From: Plasmodium brasilianum
Lineage: Eukaryota; Apicomplexa; Aconoidasida; Haemosporida; Plasmodiidae
Length of the DNA: 62,996 nucleotides
Assembly (NCBI RefSeq): GCF_023973825.1
Contig: NW_027122943.1
Location: forward strand, 1-62,996
Reading direction: 5' to 3'
Under the pieces are notes generated by a model. That model saw only the letters and a list, made by a program, of their open reading frames with translations, was not told where the DNA came from and made no database searches. The translations under genes and the position numbers were made by a program. Of the stretch, positions 52,082 to 62,996 are shown piece after piece; within the stretch, counting starts at the first letter, position 1; every line of letters starts with the position of its first letter.

Positions 52082-52219
52082 TTAATGTAAAAATGTTATT
52101 ATTAAGCTGCATTTCCATAAGGCACCAACTTTTTCTCCTTTTACAATCGGGATATTTGGTATATGGGTAAGCCAATCCATGGTATGCGTGTTGTGTGCAT
52201 GAACATATTTCTTTATGCC
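52082..52219 (-). other. locally G+C-rich coding-like segment, unidentified
   Basis: About 45 open codons including MDWLTHIPNIPIVKGEKVG, ending at TAA 52084-52082. The line 52141-52200 contains 25 G or C bases out of 60, the highest density noticed in the window. Other frames on both strands are also partly open, which is expected where G+C is higher, so neither strand nor coding status is settled. It lies just upstream of the small spliced candidate at 51854-52071. Confidence 0.2.
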
Positions 52220-53685
52220 TTAATTTTTGTTATTATTTATTTCCCGATAATATGAAATATTACGTTACAATATATATTAAAAATTGGAGAAAAAATGGAT
52301 ATCTAGTGACTATTGTTTTTCATTACTAAAAATAAAACAAAAAAAAAGGACATATATTTGTATATAAAGAGTTTATACAATGAAAATTTTTTTTAAGGGA
52401 ATACATTACTATAAGAAATAAAGAAAAAACGAATTAATAAAATTTTAAATAATGTATTAACATTACGACTGTAGAATGAAAAAAAACAGAAAAACTAGTT
52501 TAAAACCATCTACCAGAAAAATAAAAGAGAAAATTAAAAAAGAACTAGAAATTATTTAAATATTTGAATCCTTTATAATAGTGGTTAAATATAAGACGTA
52601 TTAGCCTTTTAATTTATATAAGTTAAAATAATACAAAAAATATATATATTTTTGCATATGATTATTTAATGGAGTAATGTCCAACATTACGATTAAAAAT
52701 GACTATTAACTCTTAACTAGTAAAAATGTAATAACTCTAAATCCATTAAATTAAGGGTATTTAAATATCAATACTATTACAAGTTAAAAGCACGCAGCTC
52801 ATGTTATATGGTGCAAAAAAGTATATGCTATGCTCATTTATTATATAATATTAAAGAGTTAATATAAATTACTCTAATGAGGAATTTTATACTTATTGTG
52901 TAATTTTAAATGAGGGATGAATTGTTCGTGTCCTCACTAATAAATTTAAGTTTAAAGAAAAATATTTTTTATATTAGACATCCTAATTATAGAACTATTA
53001 TTATGAAATATAGAAATAAATGTAGTAATAACTTAGAAATATCTTTCTAATAGAATTATATAATGATATATGTGATTTTAAATAATAAATTATTTTTATA
53101 AATTAAAGAAAAATCAAAAGTGCTTTATCATAATATAATTTTTTTCATATATAAAATAAATGTTATAAAAAAAAATAATATATATGAGCAAATACTATTT
53201 AAGCACAAATTTAATAAAAGCAAATAAATTAAAAAGTAAATTATAATATTTTATATATGAATGAAAATTTACGGTCACCATTATAAACTATTACATGTTT
53301 TGTGTTAAGGTGAGTTTTAAATTGTTAATACTACTCAATTCAGTTTTTCATTTCATTGATCCAGCTTCATTTTTTTTCTATTTTTTTTTTTTTCCTTATA
53401 ATCATTTTTTTCGTTTAAGAAATATATGATATATTCATTTCATTTTTCACTATAAAGAAATTTTATATGTTTTATATTTTACATAATTGTATCATTCATA
53501 GTCATCATTATTGTATGATGAAATATTTAATTTATAAATTAAATAGAAGGAAAATTTGTAATTTCATATTGTTCATTTTACTAGAATATCTAATATTTTT
53601 ATTAACTAAACTATTTCATTTTCTTTTCTATAAGCCATACATTCCAGAGTTTATTTTCTATCGAATTTATATAGAACGATGATAA
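52220..53685. other. intergenic
   Basis: A/T runs; nothing recognised. Confidence 0.3.
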
Positions 53686-54574
53686 CTAATAATTATAGGC
53701 CTCCGTAATTTCTTGAGCCATTGGTGTCAAGGTTGTGACTGTATTATCTGCATATTCTTTTTTAATATTCTAAATTAAAAATTCCCACATTGTCTTTTCT
53801 CTTTTTTTTATATTTACTCAATATGGATAAGCTGCAGCACTTAAATAAAAATTTGAATCTTCATGTAATTTATTTTTCCTTCAACGTACTTCGAAAAAGT
53901 TATTTTCGATTAAATCCCATTTGCATTTCTTCTTCTTATTCCACCTAATCAATTTGGATGTCATAAGTTTATAGTAGAAAGATATATTTTCATTCAACCA
54001 ACCCTCAAAATTTGATGTTATATAATATGTTCCATGTTTTTTTAAACCATTCCATACATTAATCTATGCTCCAAATAGAGCATACATCATAAAGATATGA
54101 TTGATATTCTTCTTTCATACTGGGATTGTAATGCAAACATTTATCCTCTAAGTTGTTCAAAAAAAATATTAAATTCCTCCTTTTTTTTCAGGCCAAGAAT
54201 TCTTATACTTTTTAAAATCTTATATTATTTTCTTTTTCCATCTACTAAGCCATAGTTCCCAAATAAAATTTTTATATTTTTCTGATAATTTGTATTCCGC
54301 TATCTTTTGTTTTAAATATACTTCTGATATAACTTTAGAGAATTTATAAGATCTACAAAGTGGAGACTTGGTTTTTCCAGAAAATATTTAAATAAAATAT
54401 TAAAAAAAGTATATTTTTTAAATTAATTTAATTTTTAAATGGAATTAACTAAAATCCAAATATATTTATTTCAAATATTTTATCTTACCAACATCACGAA
54501 TCATCATTTGAACTGGTAGAAGAAAATTTAAATATGACTGTCGAAACAGACACAAAAAAGAATATTGTCTTCAT
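53686..54574 (-). pseudogene. tryptophan-rich antigen-like gene, decayed
   Basis: Exon 1 is 54574-54489: MKTIFFFVSVSTVIFKFSS, a signal-like start, with one shift or stop before a GTAAGA donor. From about 54380 leftwards the text is tryptophan-rich but spread over several frames: SEKYKNFIWELWLSRWKKK, then NNLEDKCLHYNPSMKEEYQ, SIWSID, CMEWFKKTW, SNFEGWLNENISFYYK, IRWNKKKKCKWDLIEN and finally TMWEFLI, ending at TAG 53688-53686. The regular W spacing and the N-M/L-E-x-K-x-x-H-Y-N pattern resemble the C-terminal tryptophan/threonine-rich domain of Plasmodium tryptophan-rich antigens (Pv-fam-a type). At least five stops and several frameshifts make it a pseudogene. An STP1 or SURFIN tail is the alternative, but the two-exon signal-peptide layout favours a tryptophan-rich antigen. 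Confidence 0.6.
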
Positions 54575-56407
54575 CTTTAATAATAAATAGTGTTATTTAA
54601 TATTATTTAATTTTCAATTATATATATTAAATTACAAAAGTATGCAATGTAAAATAATATGTATAAAAATGAAACGGAACAATATAAAGTTTATAAAAAT
54701 TATTTAAATTACTATTTAAAAAAAATAATGAAACAAAAAGTTTTACATAAAAAAAAAATAAAAAATTATGATTTTTATTAAGAATTAATTTTATAAAAAC
54801 GTTATAACTTATCTATAGAGAAACGCATATATCTACTTAAATCTAATTAAATATTTATTTATGTACTTATGCCCCCTTATAATTATTTTAATAACATTAA
54901 ATTATTTTATTTATTATTTTTTTTTTATAAATATTTAATTTTAAAATATAAATAATAATAATATATAAAATTATTGTAAAACTTAATATAAATAAATCTA
55001 TATATATAAATGTATAGATAAAACTTCAAGTGTTACAATAGATTCTCCCATTCATTCCTTTTTATCATGTAGATATATCATTAATATAAGCCATATGGAT
55101 TTTATTGATAAATAAACTATCCGTCATTAATATTATTATGATTAAAATTTTTTTTTTTTATGAACATATTATTGTGTATAATTATAATATGATAATAAAT
55201 ATGCTGATATAGAAATGAAGACAAAAATTAAATAAGAAAAAAATATAAAAATAAATAACTAAAATATGAAACTCAAATTTATATTAATTTTAAATATAAA
55301 TAACGATTATATAATGGAAAATAATAAGTTTTTAAAAAAACCTTTTTAACATTTAAAACAGACTATGTTTTCTATATTATATAGTTTTACATTTTTTTCA
55401 ACTATCTTTTTATTTTAATTTATAAGATTTTTCAAACCTATTTTTTGTTCTTCTAATACTTCTATTACTTTTTGTATTTATTTTTATGTATTTTACACAT
55501 TCCTGTTAGTTTATTATTTTTATTCTCTTTTTACTTTTTCTATTAATTGTTTTCATATTTTATGTTTTTTACCCATTTTTTTTTCTATTAAAAAACGTTC
55601 AGTAGAATAAATTCTGATCCATGGCATTATTGGAACACAACTTGTTATATTAAAAGAAATATTATTTTCATATTTTTATTATTTTCTTTTTTTTCTAATT
55701 GAATAATTCTGATATTAAAAAATTAGAATATATATAATGTATTACTTTTGGAGAAAATAAATATTTATATTTTTGTTCTGTATGAATTCTAATAATTTTA
55801 AAATAAACGGCATAAAAATTTGCATGTATAATTTTTTATTATTATAATTCCATAACAGGATTAATATTTGCTATATTAGTAAAATGTTCTAATAAAATGT
55901 TTTTTTTATTTATAAATATATTATAAGAATTGTAATTTTTAAAAAATATAGTTAATATTTTAGGAATAATGTTAAAAGATAATTTAAAAAAAAAGTTTTT
56001 GCTAGTAGAAAGTATAATAATATAAAAAATATGGTTACTGTACATTTTATAAATATTGAAATATGTGTAACAAAATAAAAAAAAGATATATATTTAAAAA
56101 AAACAAATTTATTTATTTAACGTGAAGGTGAATGTTTACTTAAAATTTACGCCATGCGCTAAAAGTTAATTAATAACATGTTTTAATGAACATAAAAAAT
56201 GATAATATAATACAATAATTTATACACAATAGAATAGCATGAATATTGAAAAATAACGGCATAAATCGGATTACATATATCATTCCCACGATCTACTATA
56301 AGGTTGTTCATTTTATTAATATTTCATCAATCATTAATAATAATTACTTTACATTTTAGAAATATATAGGTAACATAATAATTAATTCAATTATTTAGAT
56401 ATATAAT
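54575..56407. other. intergenic between the tryptophan-rich relic and STP1-2
   Basis: A/T runs. A 67-codon minus-strand frame at 55842-56045 is of ordinary AT-driven composition and is not called. Confidence 0.3.
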
Positions 56408-56498
56408 TTATTCTAAAATACGTTCTAATTGAGAATATCTCCCACAATTGTAGTAAAATATACAGCATATTGATTTATGGTATCTTTTTCTTATTCTC
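56408..56498 (-). other. small exon-like segment, unidentified
   Basis: After an acceptor-like TTTTTAG there are 29 open codons ending in TAA at 56410-56408. They are cysteine- and arginine-containing (CCIFYYNCGRYSQLERILE). Too short to distinguish from chance; recorded because of the splice-like boundary. Confidence 0.15.
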
Positions 56499-57441
56499 CT
56501 AAAAATGAAAAAAGAATATTTTTTTTTTATAAATATGTATATATATATGTAAATGTGTTTAGTTTATTATTCATTATATATTATGGAGAAAATGAAATTC
56601 TTCATTAAGAAATAGAATTCTTAAATATAATTTTTTAATTTTTCCAAAAAATAAATAATTAAAAAGAACGCAAATATAGCTATAGGTAAAATTTTGAAAA
56701 TATACAATAAATGAACGCTATTAATGTACTATATTCATTAACTCATAACAGAATAAGACGTTTTCATTAAGTATGTAGCATATTTTTTTTTTTTTAATAC
56801 AATTCGTAATACAGATTTTGTGTAAATTATCATTAAGTTTTCATGCATATAAAGAGTTCCTTTCCTTATTTTTTTTTTTTTTTTATGAACAAATTTTTTA
56901 TATAAATTGAAACATGAAACCGGTTGATCAATGGAAATATATAAAAGATACAAATAAGTATATTTCTAAACGTGAAAATAACTGTAAAATAAGAAGTAAT
57001 GGAATAAAATAGAATTATATAAATTTTTGTAATAATATTATATTAATTCAGGAATAGTGTTACAAATTTTTTATTTTGTTTTTTTTTATTATTTCAAATT
57101 ATAATTTTTTCAAGGTGTAACATTTTCGAAAAATTTTAATATTAATCTTTTTTTTTTATATGTGTATTAACATATTACTATTTTTGTTAAATCAAGTATT
57201 AGCGAAGTGTCCTAATGTATAATATTACAGATATAAAAAAACGTATATAATTGTAATATATTTTAAATGCTTCAATTTCAAACTTTATGTTTCATGATTT
57301 TTTTTTTCCTTTTTATTACTTATTACTTTACATTCATTTTCTTTATTTCCTAAAGACATTAAAACATTTAAATAATATTTTATATTAGTAGCCTTTTTTC
57401 TTAAATATCATCTAAATATATTATGGAAGTTACCTATGAAT
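56499..57441. other. STP1-2 downstream flank
   Basis: The part around 56880-57010 resembles 14880-15320 beyond STP1-1, for example a GAAACATGAAAC block at 56910 against AAACATGAAACGG at 15260. No gene seen. Confidence 0.45.
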
Positions 57442-60026
57442 TTATAGAAACTGTTTTTCTGCTATTTCATCCGATTTGTTTACTGTTCTATCACTAACTA
57501 TAGAATTTGCATATAAGTCATCTTCTCTTATCCAATCTTCTATCTCATTCCTGAAACTATCTTTCCATATATGAGCATCAAATTCCTCATTTCTTTTATT
57601 TTCTATATCATTGTTATTATATTCAATTATATTTTCTGTAATTTCTTGTTTTTTACTTGAATATCCTTCTCCCTTCCATTCATTTATGGATCTATCCAAA
57701 TATGATTCTCTATTTTCAAGGTTTACCTCCTTTTTACATTCTTCTAATACTGCTATAAGCACGAGAATACAAAGCTTTGTTAATAATTTTTTTTTTATAT
57801 ATTTATATAATTCTTCATAATTTTCTTTGTGCTTCAATTCTTCTACATTTAATAGTGATACATAATTTTTAGTATCTTCATTTACATATTCATCTGAGAT
57901 ATTCTGCAACTCCTGCGCTAATCCATTATTCCAGTACTGATCAAGATGTTGTTGTATAATCATACCCTTTTTTGATATCCACTGTCTCCATATATCTTTT
58001 TCCCTTTTTAAAAATGAAACCTTTTGATTTTCATTTGAAGATTTATTTTTTATTTCTTCCATTTCTTGTATGTAAGATACTTCTCTTTTCCATTCATCCT
58101 TCAAATTATTAAACCAATCGTCTTTTTTAAGATTTTGAGAAAGATTTCTATGTCTTTGTATCCATTTATTCCATAGAATATTTTGTTTTTTAATATCACT
58201 TATACATTTAATATTTTCTATTATTAGATCATCATCAATTAAATTAGGAAAGGTTATATTATCCTGTTTTGTGAACTCATCTATGCATATTTCTAAAAAT
58301 TCGTCTTGGATGTTTTCCCATTCTTTATTTCTGAATTCTTCGAGTACTTCCATATGTACTTCTACTATGATTTTGGATCTGTCTCTTGTTCGCTTTGATA
58401 AATTTACATTTTTTGTAAGTTCATTTATTTTTATTTTTTTTATAATTTCTTCATCATCATATATTGTGTGTTCTAAAGGATAATCCGTAAAAATTTTACT
58501 TTTCTTGTTAGAAAATGAAGGTACAAGCAATCTCAGAAATTTCACATGTCTTCTACTTATCTTTTTTTTTTTTTTATATATTCCAGTTAAAGCAAACTAT
58601 AGTATAAGAAAAACATTTTTATAAAATAAGCTATTACAATAAATAAATGATTTTCATATTTTTAAACTTTTATTATTATATTACTTTAATAAAAAGAGAA
58701 AATATAATAATAATTACCAAACTTATTAAAATAGATGATGTATATTTATCACTTGGATTTAATGTCGTACCTGTAATTGTATTTTATACATATATATGTA
58801 TATATTATTTAGTATAGTTATTTAAAATGTAGAAATATAAGTAAAATTAGTGATACCTGGAGTATGGGGTATTTGAGGAGGACTATGTGCTAAGGTATAT
58901 GTCGATGCACTATGAGTTGGCTGTGTATTCTTAGGATCAGGAGATAATTGTATGTCTTGAACAGTTGGAGAGAGTAATTCATTAGTAACTTCTGATGCTG
59001 CATGTACATCTTCAGAAATTTTAGTTTTTTCTAATGATGCATCTGTTAAAGATTGTGAATTCTCAGTTTCTTTAGATGAATGCTGAATTTCTGAAGCTTC
59101 ACTTTTAATAAGTTTTGATGGAGGTTGTGATGGAATTTGTAGTTCAAGTTCAGTTTGTGCTTCTGGTGCAGTGGGCACATCTATATTTTGATTTTGAGGT
59201 TTGGGAATATTTTGATCTGTACCTTCAGTTCCACTTTGTAATCTTTTATTTTCAAGTAATCCTACAGTAGTTTCTGCTGAATTCGAGGTTGTACATTCAG
59301 AAAGTTCTTTAAATGTTTCTTGATTCATTATATCACATGTCGATTCTTTAGTTAGTTTTTTGGTCTTTTTTGCTGGTTCCACTTTGTAACAACTTTCGAA
59401 GAGGTTTTTCTTTTCTTCAAATTGCTTCTGCATCTCTTTAATCCATGCATTATATGTTTTGCATTTGTCTAAACATGTATTTTCACATTTACCTGAGTTT
59501 TTTTTTTTATTGTTTCTATTACATTCAAATCTATACTTCTTTTTTTACAGAAATCCTCTTCTTTATATTTTAATTCTAAAAGTTCTTTATGTTCTTTTTT
59601 TAAAATCATAGGGCATCCACCATAATTAGTTATATCCTTAAAGTAATGGTGTAGTTGAAACTTTAATAATGATTCCCACATATGTTGGCTTGTATGCCGA
59701 GGAGGAGACATATTCTTAATTAGAAAATCAGCTAATTGTTTGCATTCTTCTCTAAATAAATTTTCGTTATTTGCCGTTTTTAAGAATTTAGTTCTATTTT
59801 GTACGTAAGTTCTAATAGTCCTAAATGGTTCTGTGAGGGTTAGCGAAAATCCTGCCGTTCCAGAAATAGTGAAATGCTGAATTTAAAAGAATTATTAAAA
59901 ATTACGTAAGTATTAAGTTTTATGTTCATTGCACTGTAACATTTTTTATCATAAATAAATAATTTATGTATGAATTTAATAGTTTAAAAAAAAAATGAAT
60001 ATTACCTTAGGTATACAATTTTCCAT
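57442..60026 (-). pseudogene. STP1 protein gene (STP1-2), four exons, one-base frameshift
   Basis: Exons reading leftwards are 60026-60006 (MENCIPK), 59876-58857, 58770-58685 and 58596-57442. Introns are 129, 86 and 88 bp, and splice phases match STP1-1 exactly. Exon 2 has the STP1 N-terminal domain (ECKQLADFLIK, GGCPMIL, LELKYKEEDFCKKRSIDL, then CENTCLDKCKTYNAWIKEM), followed by a Pro/Ser/Thr/Gln-rich stretch. Exon 3 is a 29-codon membrane exon (LISLVIIIIFSLFI). Exon 4 is the tryptophan-rich tail (EVHMEVLEEFRNKEW, WNKWIQRHR, DWFNNLKDEW, IEDWIRED). A run of 11 A on the coding strand (59508-59498) breaks the frame between LELKY... and CENTC; one more A restores it, and the exon sum is one base short of a codon multiple. 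It is either a consensus error or a young pseudogene. Surface-antigen-like subtelomeric transmembrane family, function unproven. Confidence 0.88.
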
Positions 60027-62996
60027 AATGACCCTATATCGATGCTCTAGTTCGTTGAAAATGAAAATCTTAAAGAAAATTAATCGTGTACATTTTGTAT
60101 CAGTATCGTATTTTAAAAATTAAGATGTATTAAAAGGAATTACATATTTATGAGCTACGTAGTAATTTATATCAGAAATATAAAGTAAATAAATTTATTA
60201 TTATTTATTCTGTAAGAGTTTTATCTTATTTTAACTTAAGTAAATATAAAACAATTGAAGATATATCCTAAATATGTTTTGAAATTAAATGGTGGTTAAG
60301 TATATATTAGTATATAAAATTTATATAACCTTCATTAAAGGAATCACAATAACTTACAAAAAAAAAATTACATATAAATTAAATGAAAAATAAATTAAAA
60401 TTTATTATATAAAAGTATTACTAATCAATTTATTGCTTTTTTTTTGGATCTTTTTTTTTGTTTTTAACGCAAAAAACCGTATATAAATGCTGTTGTATTA
60501 AGGTAAACAATTCTTTTTGTTCAAGTTTTTTTGGAAAATAAATAATCTATAAACCAGATAATTATTAACACTTATAGTATGTTTGTTATTATGTTACATT
60601 TATCATTTTTCCCACATTGCGCACTACATTGTAATTATATTGTTAACAGTTTTTTATTTTTAATACCTTATATATAGAAATGGGAAATAATAATATATAA
60701 ATTATACTATATTGTTTCTGTTTTTGAGAATGATAAATAACATTATAATGCACATAATCCATTTAATAATATATGCAAATAATCTACCAAAAATTTAATA
60801 AGTTATGCTATACATTATGCTACAAAATAATTTTAAATAGTATACATTATCATACATATACATATATATGTATGTTCTGTACTTGTCTATTACCACTTTT
60901 GAATAAAATTGATTTCATTTGGGCTAAATGTTAATTAATAAAGAATAACTTAAGGTATATTATTTATTGAATAAAATGTTGAATGCTTATGAAATATATG
61001 AAAAATTATTAGAATATACTTGTGAGAACGTTATTCGTACTATATGTCTAAAAAATCGTAAAATGAATTATAACTATGTAATGAAAAATAATAATACTAA
61101 ATTTTACGTAAATGCAATAATATATTAAATTAAATAATACAACATTATTGAAGTTTCATAACTGTTTTTTTGTACTTATTCATATATATATTCTAATAAA
61201 TACATCATAGAAAAAAATTTTTAATTTTATTTCTATTTTTTTTTTTTTTTCTGCATTTGTTATGAATATGAAAAAATCGTTTTAAGACTATTATTAAGTA
61301 TTCATTTATGATCTAGAATGACAAAATTAAGTATTAGCTTATAGTATATTTTTAAATATTAATCAATAAATTAAATCACAGAACTCTTTAAAAATATTAC
61401 TTGCATTATAATATATTATTTGTTAACGTAAATATATTATTACTTATTTTAAAATTTCTTTTGAAACAAGCATATAAAAGATAATGAATAAGCAAGAAAT
61501 TAAAATAATATATATATTAGTAAATTTTAGTAAATAATTATTTGAATTAGTGGTTGATGTAATATAATTATGTTTAACCAATCTGTTATATTAAAGAATT
61601 ATTGGTTTTTACTTATTTGTAATTTTTGAATTTATTTTTACTCAATTTTTTTTTTTTTTTTCTGTTCTTTATATTTTAATCCCTTACATTCCATCTCATT
61701 TTTTTTTTAAATATTTTTATTTATTACATTGTACATGGGAATATATGTGAAAATAATTCATCATTTTTTAAGATAATATATGTTTAAAATATCTCATTTG
61801 AATGTATAAGATATGCGCAAAATATAGTACATAATATATATGTAATAGTGCTTGATTAGGTAGCAAAATAAAAGAAAATATAATTTTCTGAAATATGTGA
61901 AGGTATATTGGAAGAACATTATTATAATTGTTATCAAGTGTATATAAAACAATTTATTTCCTCTATTTTTTTTTTTTTATTGTTTTATATATGTATGAAA
62001 AATCTTACTGTTTTGATGTATCCTTTACTATTATATTTTAAATATCTTATAAAATTTATTGAATAACATTACAGTTTATACATAACATATAATTTATGTA
62101 AATGAAAAAAATAGTAAATATTATTATGAATTATTTGATATTTGTCTATATTACGATGATTATTTTATTAATTTATTTAAATAGTATATTTTAATGTTAA
62201 AATAGATATATTAAATAAGTGGAATTTTCATATAAAATGGACTAACGATATTCCATTATGTATATATATATATATATATAAATAATATTTTATTAAGAAT
62301 ACATTTAACGGAAAAAATATGCAAAAATATTTGTATTCATTGTGTATTAAAAACAAATTTCTAATAAATATAAAAAAATTATATGCCCAATATTAATTAT
62401 AATAACGTAAATACATTATACTATTGTTCACTTAAAAAAATATTATTCTTCCAAATGAATAATTAAAAATAATAAAAAAATAAAATTTACGATAATTAAC
62501 AATAATATATTATTATCTTTTTAATATATATATAATTTTTTTACGACAGCATTTATGGAAGCGCTCATTTGGTTTTTATTAATTTTTAGAACAACTAGGC
62601 TCTCTAACTATCTTACATATAGCTGATGTTTAGAATGAAATAAATAATAATGCATTTTTATATATTCATAATAATACAAATGTAACTTACAAAACAGAAT
62701 AAAAATAAACGTTGTATATAATGAAATTCCCTTAAACATTTACATTTAAATAGGATTTTTTTATTTTAGTAAAAATCCTTGTTCCTAAATATTTTTTTGG
62801 GAATGATTCAATAAAACAAAATATATATATTTGAATAACTTATTTATGTTTTTTCTATATTAAGGAATACTATAAAAATTATTTATTATCTTCGTAAAAT
62901 ATTATATTTTCTCCTTATTGAGTATATATTATATAAGGAAAATGCATTCTTATATGTACGTCGGCATAAAGTTCAGAAACCTTTCACATTAAGTCT
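60027..62996. other. STP1-2 upstream flank to the window end
   Basis: No gene seen. Blocks at 60540-60590, 61465-61540 and 61660-61740 resemble the STP1-1 upstream flank. (TA)n and poly-T tracts are frequent, with the clearest TA run at about 62261-62280. Confidence 0.45.

Noticed and set aside
57611..58483. Two plus-strand frames over STP1-2 exon 4 (57611-57820 and 58271-58483)
   Set aside because: Antisense shadows of the tryptophan-rich tail exon.

Overview
This is very AT-rich eukaryotic DNA. It is mostly A/T homopolymers and (TA)n runs, with short genes whose tiny first exons are split by ~80-130 bp introns. The gene families place it in a subtelomere of a Plasmodium parasite, most probably P. 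malariae or its near-identical simian form P. brasilianum. The fam-l and fam-m families are known as large expansions of that species, and they occur here beside STP1 genes, a PIR (mir-type) relic and a tryptophan-rich-antigen-like relic. No telomere repeat, rRNA or tRNA was seen, so the direction of the telomere is unknown.

Layout, plus strand: seven two-exon fam genes. A = fam-l (2536-3514), B = fam-m (7013-7894), C = broken fam-m (24685-25555), D = fam-l with a shifted first exon (28049-29060), E = fam-m with two shifts (31778-32641), F = fam-l (45096-46097), G = fam-m (48757-49666). They form fam-l/fam-m doublets A-B, D-E and F-G, with C as an extra fam-m ahead of D. A, B, F and G have intact frames. 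All share a 29-codon hydrophobic exon 1 (C ambiguous, D one base longer), a phase-0 intron, an arginine of a PEXEL-like RxL motif at exactly residue 23 of exon 2, a family-specific central motif, two membrane segments and a basic tail. A conserved ~50 bp element lies about 340-430 bp before each ATG. One extra copy at 5766 has no gene.

Layout, minus strand: a decayed PIR gene (10633-11606), a four-exon STP1 gene with one in-frame stop (15846-18439), a decayed tryptophan-rich-antigen-like gene (53686-54574) and a second four-exon STP1 gene with a one-base frameshift in a homopolymer (57442-60026). The two STP1 genes share recognisable 5' and 3' flanks, so they are copies of one duplicated segment. 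The STP1 exons were worked out by hand from splice sites and phases.

The remaining ~50 kb is intergenic. It holds weakly supported, unidentified coding-like relics (29-223, 22061-22283, 30461-30782, 42197-42515, 51854-52219, 56408-56498), a 34-bp near-perfect inverted repeat (41168-41270), (TA)n tracts, a less AT-rich island at about 37.8-39.2 kb, and extended flank homologies between the fam genes. Functionally, the window is a bank of candidate exported or surface membrane proteins of the infected red cell, several of them broken.
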